Positions 36,152 through 45,082 of a DNA stretch of 64,000 bases are shown piece after piece (the first letter of the stretch is position 1; each line of letters starts with the position of its first letter). Source of the DNA: Paenibacillus tyrphae (GTDB lineage Bacteria; Bacillota; Bacilli; Paenibacillales; NBRC-103111); NCBI RefSeq assembly GCF_027925525.1, contig NZ_BSDJ01000023.1, positions 48,703 through 112,702 of the forward strand, in the 5' to 3' direction. Position numbers and translations under genes: made by a program. The notes beneath the pieces are model-generated. The model saw nothing but the letters and a program-made list of their open reading frames with translations. It did no database searches and was not told the origin of the DNA.

Positions 36152-36290
36152 AGCGCATTCTCCTCTTGCCTAAGATGATATCGTTTCCATTAACTATATA
36201 AGCCGTTTCTTTCCTTGTCTATGTTAATCTTAACCAGCAAAGGCGGCACAAAGGGGGCGGAAGCCAGGCAAACGAAATAAAAAGTTGAAA

Positions 36291-36304
36291 TGTAAGCGCT
36301 TGCT
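36291..36304. promoter_or_regulatory. cre-like site (CcpA)
   Basis: TGTAAGCGCTTGCT matches 9 of the 11 defined positions of TGWAANCGNTNWCA, and its AAGCGCTT core is palindromic. It lies between the divergent CAP-protein and GlnQ-type transporter genes. Confidence 0.4.
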
Positions 36305-36424
36305 GATGGGTGAAATTTCAATAGCCCAGTCATAATTGGCTGCGAGCCCGCATACTTAATCTGAGACCGTAGGACAAAAAAAGCATCATCCTTCAAAGCC
36401 GACATGCACAAAGGGGGTTGCGTC

Positions 36425-37153
<729 letters not shown>

Positions 37154-37192
37154 TCTGATTATCGTATTCCAATTTGGAGAGGAGACTGGACT

Positions 37193-38050
37193 GTGAAAAT
37201 GCTCAAAATGAAGAAGCTGTTTTCCTTAACGCTCGTTTCGATGCTTATGATGACGATGATGGCGGGCTGCGGCACCAAACCGGCGGAGCAGTCGGGAGCC
37301 GGGGGCGGAACGCCCGCGAAGCCGGAGGCGGGAGCTTCCACGATTGAAGCCATAAAGAAGCGCGGCAAGCTTGTCGCCGGGGTCAAATACGATACGAAGC
37401 TGTTCGGGCTGAAGGACCCGGGCACCGGCAAGGTTGAAGGCTTCGACATCGATATGGCCAAGCGGCTGGCGAAAAGCATTTTGGGCGACGAAACGAAGGT
37501 CGAGCTGAAGGAGGTCACCTCCAAAACGCGCATTCCGATGCTGCAAAACGGCGAGATCGATATCATCATTGCCACGATGACGATCAACGAAGAGCGCAAG
37601 CAGCAGGTCGACTTCACCGATGTTTATTTCAAAGCGGGCCAGTCGCTGCTCGTGAAGAAAGGCAGCGCGATTCAGTCGATCGCCGATCTGAAGAAAGGCT
37701 CGAAAGTCATGGCGGTCAAAGGCTCCACGTCGGCGGTTAACATTCGGGCCAAAGCGCCGGAGGCGACCGTGCTGGAGTTCGACAATTACCAGGATGCGTT
37801 CACCGCGCTTAAGGCCGGCCAAGGAGATGCGCTGACGACGGACAATGCGATTTTGCTCGGGATGGTGAAGCAGGACCCGAACTTCCAGCTCGCCGGGGGC
37901 AATTTCACTGACGAGCCGTACGGGATGGCGATCAAGAAGGGCGACAGCGAATTTGTCGCTTACGTCAACAAGTTCCTGAAGGATATGAACGCGAGCGGCG
38001 AATATGACAAGCTGTATGAGCAGTGGTTCGGAGAAAAGCCGGCGAAATAA
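37193..38050 (+). CDS. Polar amino-acid ABC transporter substrate-binding lipoprotein
   Basis: The 285-residue product starts at GTG behind GAGAGGAG. It has a lipoprotein signal ending MMAGC (Cys24), a low-complexity G/A/E linker, and an SBP_bac_3 domain (IKKRGKLVAGVKYD, GFDIDMAKRLAKSIL, RIPMLQNGEIDIIIATMTI, AVKGSTSAVNI, ALTTDNAIL, GMAIKKGDSEF). It resembles the glutamate/aspartate/glutamine group. The arginine in ERKQQVDFTD is consistent with amino-acid carboxylate binding. Confidence 0.93.
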   Translation: MKMLKMKKLFSLTLVSMLMMTMMAGCGTKPAEQSGAGGGTPAKPEAGASTIEAIKKRGKLVAGVKYDTKLFGLKDPGTGKVEGFDIDMAKRLAKSILGDETKVELKEVTSKTRIPMLQNGEIDIIIATMTINEERKQQVDFTDVYFKAGQSLLVKKGSAIQSIADLKKGSKVMAVKGSTSAVNIRAKAPEATVLEFDNYQDAFTALKAGQGDALTTDNAILLGMVKQDPNFQLAGGNFTDEPYGMAIKKGDSEFVAYVNKFLKDMNASGEYDKLYEQWFGEKPAK

Positions 38051-38096
38051 CAGCCAAGCTTATATCCTTGTTGCCCGAAGGGAGGCTCAACCGAAC

Positions 38097-38756
38097 ATGA
38101 ATGATCAGCTCCTCCGGTTCGATATTTTGATCAAGCATTGGGATACCTACATGCTCGGGTTCGGCAATACGGTCAAAGCGAGCGTGATCGCGCTGCTGGC
38201 AAGCTTTATTTTGGGAACGGTCATCGCCATATTCCGGATGGCTCCGCTGAAGCCGCTTAACTGGCTGGGCACAGCATACGTCGAATTTATCCGGAACATT
38301 CCTCTGCTGCTGATCGTTCTGTTGATTTATTTGGCGGCTCCGACGCTCGGTCTGCCGTTCGACGGCTTTACGTCGGGGACGATCGCGCTGTCGATTTACA
38401 CGGCGGCCTTCATTGCGGAGGCGATCCGGGCGGGCATCCTGGCCGTTCCGCAGGGTCAGACGGAGGCTGCCCGTTCGTCGGGGCTGACGTACTTGCAAAC
38501 GATGCGCCACGTGGTGCTCCCCCAAGCGATCAAGATCGTCGTTCCGCCGCTCGGCAACCAATTTTTGAACCTGGTCAAAAATACGTCCGTGCTGGGCGTC
38601 GTTGCAGGTCTCGACCTGATGTACTTCGGCGACATCGTTTCAACGCAGACGTTCGTCACGTTCAGCGTCTACATTTTTATCGCGTTGTTCTATCTCGCGC
38701 TGACGATTCCGTTAAGCTTCGGCGTTCGATATTTGGAGAAACGGATGGCGTTCTGA
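38097..38756 (+). CDS. Polar amino-acid ABC transporter permease
   Basis: The 219-residue permease has about five hydrophobic segments and the HisM-type coupling loop GQTEAARSSGLTYLQTMRHVVLPQA. The strand YVEFIRNIPLLLIVLLIYL is typical of the GlnP/GltJ subfamily. The start is the ATG behind GGGAGG; an upstream frame overlaps the previous gene and would disrupt the membrane topology. It works with the next permease as a heterodimer (inferred from the operon). Confidence 0.93.
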   Translation: MNDQLLRFDILIKHWDTYMLGFGNTVKASVIALLASFILGTVIAIFRMAPLKPLNWLGTAYVEFIRNIPLLLIVLLIYLAAPTLGLPFDGFTSGTIALSIYTAAFIAEAIRAGILAVPQGQTEAARSSGLTYLQTMRHVVLPQAIKIVVPPLGNQFLNLVKNTSVLGVVAGLDLMYFGDIVSTQTFVTFSVYIFIALFYLALTIPLSFGVRYLEKRMAF

Positions 38757-38786
38757 CGCTCGGCGCAGGAGGAAGGGGGAAGCGAC

Positions 38787-39443
38787 ATGGACTTCGCCGG
38801 AGCCTATGCCCCGGAAAATCTCAAGTTTCTGATGCAGGGGCTTTATGTGACGTTAAAAGTGGCCTTTTTCTCGATCATATTCAGCTTTATCCTCGGCGCT
38901 CTCGTCGGCACGCTCAGATATGCGCGCGTTCCCGTGCTTTCTCAAGCGCTTGCAGTCGCCGTGGAAACGATCCGTAATTTGCCGCTCCTGCTCATTATCT
39001 TTTTCACGCGTTTTGCGCTGCCCGAGGTTGGGCTGAAAATGTTCCAAAATGCCGAGTACGCCGCAATCGTAGCGCTTACCGTATTTGAAGCGGCGATGAT
39101 TGCCGAAATTGTCCGCAGCGGCCTGCTATCGATCGAGAAGGGACAGATGGAAGCAGCCCGTTCGTCGGGGCTCACTTACGTTCAGGCTTTGTGGCATGTG
39201 ATTTTGCCGCAGGCGTTGCGCCGGATGGTGCCGCCGCTCGTCAGCCAGTTCATCTCGCTGCTCAAGGATACATCGCTGGCGACGGTTATCGTGCTTGCGG
39301 AGCTCATGCACAATATGCAGATCGTAGCCGCGAAAAACCCGAACTGGGTCATCCCGGTTTTTATCGCCGGAGCGCTGATCTATTTTATAGTCAACTACGT
39401 GTTGTCGCTGCTGGCCAAGCGGCTGGAAGTCCGGCAGGTATAA
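38787..39443 (+). CDS. Polar amino-acid ABC transporter permease
   Basis: The 218-residue permease is a paralogue of the preceding one, with VETIRNLPLLLIIFFTRFALP and the coupling loop GQMEAARSSGLTYVQALWHVILPQA. The near-identical coupling loops of the two permeases match one shared ATPase. GGAGGAAGGGGG precedes the ATG. A strong terminator ends the operon. Confidence 0.93.
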   Translation: MDFAGAYAPENLKFLMQGLYVTLKVAFFSIIFSFILGALVGTLRYARVPVLSQALAVAVETIRNLPLLLIIFFTRFALPEVGLKMFQNAEYAAIVALTVFEAAMIAEIVRSGLLSIEKGQMEAARSSGLTYVQALWHVILPQALRRMVPPLVSQFISLLKDTSLATVIVLAELMHNMQIVAAKNPNWVIPVFIAGALIYFIVNYVLSLLAKRLEVRQV

Positions 39444-39467
39444 ACTGGAATAAAATGGTTACAGGGC

Positions 39468-39527
39468 AAAAAAAGAACCGCTCGCTCGAGTCTCTGTAGA
39501 GGATCAGGCGAGCGGTTCTATTCTTTT
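39468..39527. terminator. Bidirectional terminator after the amino-acid transporter operon
   Basis: AGAACCGCTCGC pairs with GCGAGCGGTTCT, with an A-run on the left and TTCTTTTC on the right. Confidence 0.85.
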
Positions 39528-39541
39528 CATGGACCAGGGGG

Positions 39542-39679
39542 CTACTTCTTCTTGCCGGTGTCGCATGCGCCCGCCTCGCGGGATACCGTCTCTTCCGCCA
39601 GCTTGTCGCCGAATTGGTCGAGGCGTCCCGGCTGGCTGGCCGGTCCGTCGTTGTCCGGCTTGTTGTTTCTTCCTGTCAT
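39542..39679 (-). CDS. Small hydrophilic protein, 45 residues
   Basis: The ATG is preceded by GGAGGTGA, an almost ideal ribosome-binding site. The product is hydrophilic and lacks a membrane segment: it opens MTGRNNKPDNDGPAS, holds GRLDQFGDKLAEETVSR and ends CDTGKKK. It resembles the small conserved hydrophilic proteins seen in Bacillales, possibly spore- or stress-related, but no family is certain. It sits between a terminator and the YhfC gene on the same strand. A longer overlapping frame (39504-39695) has poorer features. Confidence 0.6.
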   Translation of the reverse strand: MTGRNNKPDNDGPASQPGRLDQFGDKLAEETVSREAGACDTGKKK

Positions 39680-39737
39680 GGCTGCTCACCTCCATTCCTA
39701 CTGGTTAGCGTACCAAGAGGAGGGGCGAATTATTTCA

Positions 39738-40514
39738 TCATTTTAGCCAAGCCTTCGATTTGAGGATGAAGGCCAGCGAAGCGAGCCCGAATGCCGCCAC
39801 GACGGCTTCCAGCAGCCAGATGTTCAATTTCATTCCTTGACTGAGCCCCGGCAAAAAGTCGATCAGCGCATGAATCCCGATCGCATATGCCAAATACAAC
39901 AGCTTGCGGCTGCGCACGGCGTAGAGCACCAGGAGCGACATGGCGATCTGAATCAGCAGCGCGGCGATTCGTTCGATTCCGCCTAAGGCAAAATGCGAGG
40001 CGGGCGTCGTGAGCAGCAGCGACTTCACGGCGAGCAGCGGTTCGCTCGGGGCGCCCGAAGCGAGCAGCTTATCGAATTGTCCGGCGTTGATGAGAAGCGA
40101 CATATAGAGCGATTGCACGCTGCCCAGCACGCCGATGAGCACGGCTTCGATCCCGCCGTGACCAAGCCCGAGCGCGATGCCGTCCTTCCGTTCCCGGTTG
40201 CGTTTAAGCCAGAAGCGGAAGGCGATGTAACGTCCTGCTTCCTCGAAGATGCCGGCCGCCAATGCGCCATACGTTGCCAAGGCCAGCGGATTTCGGCTCA
40301 TGAGACTTGCGGTGTACGGATTACCCTGCAGAACGTAGACATGGAGCAGCTTCTCCAGCACCTGGCTGAACAGGATAAACACCAGAATGCCGATGCCGAA
40401 TGCTTTGAGCGAAAACTTTTCTTTGCGGTAGTAAATGATAAATAAGGCTACCGGTACGCCAATAGACAATATGGCGGTCGTGATCATGAATAGAATGGAC
40501 CATGAGCTGACCAT
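39738..40514 (-). CDS. yhfC: YhfC-family glutamic-type intramembrane protease homologue
   Basis: The 258-residue product has about seven hydrophobic segments and the motifs of the YhfC / CPBP-like superfamily: EEAGR (Glu91/Glu92), GLGHGGIEA (His119, Glu123), ASHFALGG and an HxxxD-type HALID near the C-terminus. By analogy with CPBP proteases the glutamates and histidines form an active site within the membrane. AAGGAAGTGA precedes the ATG. It is the third gene of an operon with a divergent second homologue and an HTH regulator. Confidence 0.8.
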   Translation of the reverse strand: MVSSWSILFMITTAILSIGVPVALFIIYYRKEKFSLKAFGIGILVFILFSQVLEKLLHVYVLQGNPYTASLMSRNPLALATYGALAAGIFEEAGRYIAFRFWLKRNRERKDGIALGLGHGGIEAVLIGVLGSVQSLYMSLLINAGQFDKLLASGAPSEPLLAVKSLLLTTPASHFALGGIERIAALLIQIAMSLLVLYAVRSRKLLYLAYAIGIHALIDFLPGLSQGMKLNIWLLEAVVAAFGLASLAFILKSKAWLK

Positions 40515-40541
40515 GGGCGTTTCACTTCCTTTCTCGGGGTC

Positions 40542-41255
40542 TTATTGCCATACAAGCAGGCCTGCGGTTAAGGTGACGATTCCGACGGCGGCTACGAACA
40601 GCTCTGTCAGCGGCAGCGACCGTTTGGCCAGCCGGACGGAGACCAGGTTGAATCCGGTATGCGCCGGGATCATCAGTAGGAGCAACCATGGCATATGGGC
40701 GATCAGCAGTGTGCTGCCGATGTGGAACATGCTGGCGAAAATGCGCTCTAGTAAGCCCCACAGCGGAGAGCTGTTCATTTGGCCGGTCGATTCAAGGAAC
40801 GCCCTGGCTTGCATCGCCTTTTCGTCCGTCCGCTTGATGATGGAAGCGAGGACGATCCCGTTGACGACGGCGAAGACGACCTCGATGGCCGCCCAGCCTT
40901 GACCAAGGGAAAGGGCGGAGTTGAGCGAGAAGCCGGTGATCCAGAGCGCCAGCAGCCGGACGCCTTCTTCCAGCGGCCCGGAGGCGGCAGCGACGAGCAG
41001 GCCGGCGCGCTCCTTCGGCTGCTTGCGGACAAGCAGCGCAATCGGACCGCGAAGCAGGAGCGCGGCCCACCAACCGGCCGCACCGATCCCGAAGGCGGCC
41101 CAATCCGCCGGAAGCCCGGCATAGCGGAAAGCGAGCCAGAAGGCGGCGGGAACGGCCAAATAAAGCGGAATAGCCATATAAAAGCGGCGTCCGATAAGCT
41201 CGTAGTTGTCGGTCGGTTTGTTAGATGTTGTTTGGGTTGGGTTCATGAGCGTCAC
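40542..41255 (-). CDS. Divergent YhfC-like membrane protein
   Basis: The 237-residue product has about seven hydrophobic segments and a parallel set of motifs: EEGVR (Glu96/Glu97), LGQGWAAIE (Gln119 where YhfC has His), LERIFASMFHIGSTLL and an HxxxN-type HTGFN. I read it as a diverged paralogue of the following gene product, with one polar site changed. It starts at GTG, and the stop of the regulator gene lies within GTGA, so translation is probably coupled. The 27-bp gap to yhfC supports one operon. Confidence 0.7.
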   Translation of the reverse strand: MTLMNPTQTTSNKPTDNYELIGRRFYMAIPLYLAVPAAFWLAFRYAGLPADWAAFGIGAAGWWAALLLRGPIALLVRKQPKERAGLLVAAASGPLEEGVRLLALWITGFSLNSALSLGQGWAAIEVVFAVVNGIVLASIIKRTDEKAMQARAFLESTGQMNSSPLWGLLERIFASMFHIGSTLLIAHMPWLLLLMIPAHTGFNLVSVRLAKRSLPLTELFVAAVGIVTLTAGLLVWQ

Positions 41256-41809
41256 TCTTTTCCTTCCGAATCGGATGCTTGCGGCTCCGGGATGATGATG
41301 GTGGTGAATAAGCGCCTCCGTCGTCCAGGTTCGGGAGACTTCGTCATGGCTTCCCGAATCACAGGGCGAAGGGTCTGAGCGAATTCGGCAAACTCTTCGT
41401 CCGTCAAGTATAGCGGTACCTGCCGGTAGCCGACGCCATCTGCCTCCAAGTCGAAGGAGGGCTGCTGTAAATAGCGTCCGAAATCGTCCACCAGCGAGGC
41501 GACGAACGTCATGAAGTAGCGCAGGTTATCGTCCCGGTCGGCATGGGCCAAATCTGCCGCGGACAGGACGGCTTGCTTATCGGGCAACGTATATATTTTC
41601 TCGATCGTTCCGCGCACTTGGCGTTCGTCGGCTACGATCAGTACGCCGCCCTTGTACAGCTTGTTCAAATGCCGGTACAGCGTCGCTTGTGGAATATCGG
41701 GCAGCGCTTCGACCATTTCGAGCGCGGACATGCGGCGTCCGCCGACCAGCAGCCCAAGAATGCGGAAGCGGACCGGGTGTAAAATCAGGTCGGCTTTGGA
41801 GTCTTTCAT
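41252..41809 (-). CDS. Winged-helix (ArsR-like HTH) transcriptional regulator
   Basis: The 185-residue product has an N-terminal winged helix (about 1-85: ILHPVRFRILGLLVGG, DIPQATLYRHLNKLYKGGVLIVAD) of the HTH_20/ArsR-like type, then a helical effector-like domain. It lacks an obvious metal-binding cysteine set. AGAGGTGAAGG precedes the ATG. It is the first gene of the YhfC operon and probably controls it through the AT-rich palindrome 20-45 bp upstream (inference). Confidence 0.85.
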   Translation of the reverse strand: MKDSKADLILHPVRFRILGLLVGGRRMSALEMVEALPDIPQATLYRHLNKLYKGGVLIVADERQVRGTIEKIYTLPDKQAVLSAADLAHADRDDNLRYFMTFVASLVDDFGRYLQQPSFDLEADGVGYRQVPLYLTDEEFAEFAQTLRPVIREAMTKSPEPGRRRRLFTTIIIPEPQASDSEGKE

Positions 41810-41826
41810 ACAGCCTTCACCTCTTA

Positions 41827-41854
41827 CATTATCATTATCAATAATGATTATAAT
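41827..41854. promoter_or_regulatory. AT-rich palindromic operator, PerR/Fur-box-like
   Basis: ATCATTAT and ATAATGAT are perfect inverted 8-bp arms. On the minus strand TTATAATCATTATTG matches 12 of the 14 defined positions of the PerR box TTATAATNATTATAA. It could serve PerR/Fur-type regulators or the neighbouring HTH protein. Confidence 0.55.
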
Positions 41855-41917
41855 GGGTTGTGCTCCTTTTGTCTAGGTGGCAGCGCGGGGTTACACAGGA
41901 AAAGAGCGAACATGCTT

Positions 41918-41943
41918 GAGTAAAAACGGGCAACATAGGGTAA
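41918..41943 (+). promoter_or_regulatory. Possible sigma-B-type promoter
   Basis: GAGTAA and GGGTAA are 14 bp apart, compared with GTTTAA-N12-14-GGGTAT. It lies 43 bp before a stress-type gene. The match is partial. Confidence 0.3.
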
Positions 41944-41985
41944 GGAAAAAGAGAAAGCCATTTCCATACAAAGGAGCGATGGAGG

Positions 41986-42396
41986 ATGAGCAGACCGATC
42001 CAAGCTTATTTTCATACGGAAAACGAAGCCGAGGACGTTCGGATCAAATTGCAAGCGTACCGGGTGGAGCAGGTAGAAATCGGACAATTGGATGAGGCGC
42101 CGGACCGTGATACGCCGCTGCTGTTTCCGATTGCTGTCGCAGGCGCGGGGACGATTCCGGCCGGCGTCGGTTATGCGGGCAGCGAAGCCGGACCGATCGC
42201 CGCAACCGGTGCAGCGGCGGCCGGTGCTTATCTCGGCTTCCGTACGTTGGACGAAGCCGGACACGATAAGGACGGCGACGGCGTGGACGACCGGGAGCTC
42301 CGCTACGCGCTCAGCGCGAAGGTGGCTGAGGAGCAGTACGACGAGGTCGTCGATCTGATCCGCCGCCACCGGGGGCATGTAGCCAAGGTGGACTGA
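41986..42396 (+). CDS. General-stress-type protein with glycine-rich central segment
   Basis: The 136-residue product begins with a ferredoxin-like/YflT-like half (MSRPIQAYFHTENEAEDVRI), then a glycine/alanine-rich hydrophobic segment (about 46-85: VAGAGTIPAGVGYAG) reminiscent of membrane-inserting glycine zippers, then DKDGDGVDD, an EF-hand- or type-3-repeat-like calcium loop, and a helical end. No exact family is recognised. AAAGGAG precedes the ATG. A role in stress protection is only suggested by the resemblance. Confidence 0.6.
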   Translation: MSRPIQAYFHTENEAEDVRIKLQAYRVEQVEIGQLDEAPDRDTPLLFPIAVAGAGTIPAGVGYAGSEAGPIAATGAAAAGAYLGFRTLDEAGHDKDGDGVDDRELRYALSAKVAEEQYDEVVDLIRRHRGHVAKVD

Positions 42397-42409
42397 AGGC
42401 TGCTTGCGG

Positions 42410-42470
42410 AAAAAAAGCCCGCTCGCGGCACGGAAGCGTTCCGGCCGGCAGCAGGCATAGTAGACGGGCT
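42410..42470 (-). terminator. Terminator of the RbsABC-like operon
   Basis: On the minus strand AGCCCG pairs with CGGGCT and is followed by TTTTTTT. Confidence 0.55.
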
Positions 42471-42511
42471 GGCATGTAGTGGCTCTCTACAGCCGGATAA
42501 CCCCGATAACG

Positions 42512-43498
42512 TTAAGCGCGGCGCCGCGTCAAATGAATGAACGTAATGGCAAGCGCCAGGACAAGCACCGATCCTTTGATGATGTCAAAGGCGTAGTAAG
42601 GCAGGTTGAGCATGGTCAGCCCGTTCAGCAGCACGCCGATGAGGACAGCGCCGAAAAACGTGCCGATCACATTAGGCTTCCCTGCGCCAAGCACGGAGAA
42701 TCCGACGAACACGGCGGCGACCGACTCCATCAGCAGCGGCGCTCCGGCGTCGATCTGGCCGGAGCCGACGCGGGCGGCGAACAGTATGCCGCCGATGGCG
42801 GCAAAGATGCCGGACAGCACGTAGGCGAACGTGCGCACCCGGTTGACGGCGATGCCGGACAGGCGCGCGGCCTCCTGGTTGCCGCCGGTCACGTACATTT
42901 GGCGGCCCCAGCGCGTGTACGTCAGAAAGACGTGGACGAGGACGACGGCGATAATCATCAGCACGACCGGCACCGGAATGCCGAGCAGCTTGCCTTGGCC
43001 GATCCAGAGGAACGTCTCGGTGAATTTGCCGGGCGCTTTCGTTCCGTCGGTCATCTGCATGTTGTTATAGATCGAGAAGCCTTGGGTATACGTTTTGTGC
43101 ACGCCGCCGATGATGTACATGACGGCTAACGTCGCCAGCAGGTCCGGGATGCGGACTTTGACGATCAAGAGCGCATTGAGCAGTCCGATGACGATGCCGA
43201 TCAGCAGCGGGACAATGAGTACGACGATAAGCGGGAACTGGAACCAGACCATCAGCGTCGCCGTGACGACCGTAGTCAGCGAGACGGTGGAGCCGACCGA
43301 GAGGTCGAACCCGTCGACGATTTGCGAGAAGGTCACACCGATCGCGATGAACGTCACAATCGAGATGGAACGGAGAATGTCCGCCATGTTGTCGTAGGAC
43401 AAGAAATTTTCGTTAACGATAGAAAAAATCGCAATGACGGCGGCGATGATGAACAAGGCCCCGTATTTATAAGAAACATCCAGCCATTTGCCTTTCAC
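42512..43498 (-). CDS. Sugar ABC transporter permease (RbsC type)
   Basis: The 328-residue inner-membrane protein has about nine or ten hydrophobic segments and CUT2 marks: GVTFSQIVDGFDLSVGSTVSL, the helix LLIVKVRIPDLLATLAVMYI, GGNQEAARLSGIAVNRV and the late GTFFGAVLIGVLLNGLTML. It forms the channel for the preceding ATPase. The start was set at GTG behind GGGGAGG; an ATG 9 codons upstream overlaps the ATPase stop and has a weaker site. Confidence 0.9.
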   Translation of the reverse strand: MKGKWLDVSYKYGALFIIAAVIAIFSIVNENFLSYDNMADILRSISIVTFIAIGVTFSQIVDGFDLSVGSTVSLTTVVTATLMVWFQFPLIVVLIVPLLIGIVIGLLNALLIVKVRIPDLLATLAVMYIIGGVHKTYTQGFSIYNNMQMTDGTKAPGKFTETFLWIGQGKLLGIPVPVVLMIIAVVLVHVFLTYTRWGRQMYVTGGNQEAARLSGIAVNRVRTFAYVLSGIFAAIGGILFAARVGSGQIDAGAPLLMESVAAVFVGFSVLGAGKPNVIGTFFGAVLIGVLLNGLTMLNLPYYAFDIIKGSVLVLALAITFIHLTRRRA

Positions 43499-43502
43499 TT
43501 GC

Positions 43503-45008
43503 TTATGCCTCCCCGCTGCTTGCATAGTACAATATTTTCTCCTGCGTCGCTTCGTCGCGGGACAGTTCTTTCACGATCCGTCCGTAGCTCATGACGAGAA
43601 TCCGGTCGGCAATGCCGAGAATTTCCGCGATTTCGCACGATAAGTATACGATGCCTTTCCCTTCTTGGGCGAGCCGTCCGATCAAGCGGAAAATATCGCT
43701 TTTGGCGCCGATGTCGACGCCTTTGGTCGGTTCGTCGAACAAATACACCTCGGCATCCGTCGGCAGCCATTTGCCGACCGCCACCTTCTGCTGGTTGCCG
43801 CCGCTCAAATATTTGACCTGCTGCTCCCGGTTCGGCGGCTGAATCCCGAGCTCGGCGATGCGGGCGTCCGCATTCTCCGTCTCCTTGCGGCGGTTGACGA
43901 AGCCGAGCCGGCTAAGCCGTTCGAGTAACGTCAAAGCGAGATTCGCCTTCACCGACAGCTCGACAAGCACGCCTTGCTTGCGCCGCTCCTCCGGGATGAG
44001 CGCAAGCCCCGCGCGGACGGCGTCGGCCGGGGCGCGGAGCTTCAGCCCGCGGCCGTGCAGCCGCAGCTCGCCCGCGTCCAGCGGGTCTGCGCCGAACAGA
44101 AGGCGCGACAGCTCCGTTTTGCCCGCGCCGACCAGACCGACGACGCCGACGATTTCGCCGCGCCGCACCGTCAGATCGACTCCGCGCACCTTGGTGCCGC
44201 TGGTCAGGCCGCGCGCTTCGAGCAGCGGCTCGCCGATGGCGACCTCCGCCTTCGGGAACTCCTCCTCGAACGGCTTGCCGAGCATCTCTTCGACGACGGC
44301 TTGCGCGTCCGTGCTCGCCGCCGCTTTCGTCGAGATGCGCTGCCCGTCCCGCATGACGGTGACCCGGTCGCTGATGCGGAACACTTCGCCGAGCCGGTGC
44401 GAGATGAAGATGCAACCGACGCCGTCGGCCTTCAGCCGGTTCATGATGCGGAAGAGCTGCTCGGCTTCTTCGCCGGAGAGCGGGGCGGTCGGCTCGTCGA
44501 AGATGATAAATTTCGCCTTTTGCGCCAGCGCCCGGCCGATCAGCACCAGCTGCTTCTGGGCGATAGACAGCTCGCCGGCCTGCTGCCGGACGTCCAGGCC
44601 GGTCAAGCCGATATCGGCCAGCACGCGGGAAGCTTCCCGCTGCAGGCTGCTCCAGTCAATCCAGCCGCGTCCGGCGGTGAGCCGGTCCAGCATGATGTTT
44701 TCCGCGACGGTCAGCCTCGGAACAAGCGCCGTATCAACCTCCTGATACACGCACTGGATGCCGCTGCGGATGGCGTCGAGCGGACCGCCGATCGACAGCG
44801 CGGCCCCGTCGATCCGGATGCTGCCCTCATCGGGCCGGTAAGCGCCGGACAGCACCTTCATCAGCGTGCTTTTTCCGGCTCCGTTCGCGCCGAGCAGCGC
44901 ATGAATTTCGCCGCCGCGCACCTCGAAATCGACTTGATGCAGCGCCCGGACGCCGGGGAACGATTTGGATATGCCTTTCATTTCTAGTCGGGCTGCGGAA
45001 ATGGTCAT
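43503..45008 (-). CDS. Sugar ABC transporter ATP-binding protein (RbsA type, double NBD)
   Basis: The 501-residue protein has two tandem nucleotide-binding domains. The first has GANGAGKST, signature LSIAQKQ and IIFDEPTAPLS; the second has GLVGAGKTEL, LSGGNQQK and YLFDEPTKGVD. The degenerate Walker/signature in one half is normal for CUT2 transporters of ribose, galactose or similar sugars. The start is an ATG behind AAGGAG...GTGAG; the spacing is imperfect. A 9-bp inverted repeat followed by TTTT lies just upstream, between this gene and the binding-protein gene. Confidence 0.9.
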   Translation of the reverse strand: MTISAARLEMKGISKSFPGVRALHQVDFEVRGGEIHALLGANGAGKSTLMKVLSGAYRPDEGSIRIDGAALSIGGPLDAIRSGIQCVYQEVDTALVPRLTVAENIMLDRLTAGRGWIDWSSLQREASRVLADIGLTGLDVRQQAGELSIAQKQLVLIGRALAQKAKFIIFDEPTAPLSGEEAEQLFRIMNRLKADGVGCIFISHRLGEVFRISDRVTVMRDGQRISTKAAASTDAQAVVEEMLGKPFEEEFPKAEVAIGEPLLEARGLTSGTKVRGVDLTVRRGEIVGVVGLVGAGKTELSRLLFGADPLDAGELRLHGRGLKLRAPADAVRAGLALIPEERRKQGVLVELSVKANLALTLLERLSRLGFVNRRKETENADARIAELGIQPPNREQQVKYLSGGNQQKVAVGKWLPTDAEVYLFDEPTKGVDIGAKSDIFRLIGRLAQEGKGIVYLSCEIAEILGIADRILVMSYGRIVKELSRDEATQEKILYYASSGEA

Positions 45009-45037
45009 CGGGACAGTCTCACGCTCCTTCAACGGAA

Positions 45038-45067
45038 AATCCCACCGGCTCCGCAGCGGGTGGGATT
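45038..45067 (-). promoter_or_regulatory. Intercistronic hairpin (attenuator-like)
   Basis: AATCCCACC pairs with GGTGGGATT. On the minus strand it is followed by TTTT, so it could partly stop transcription and lower expression of the ATPase and permease relative to the binding protein. Confidence 0.6.
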
Positions 45068-45082
45068 GGATTATTCAGATGG

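Noticed and set aside
39504..39695. 63-residue minus-strand frame overlapping the 45-residue small protein
   Set aside because: Its start lies inside the ideal ribosome-binding site of the other frame, and its sequence runs through the terminator.
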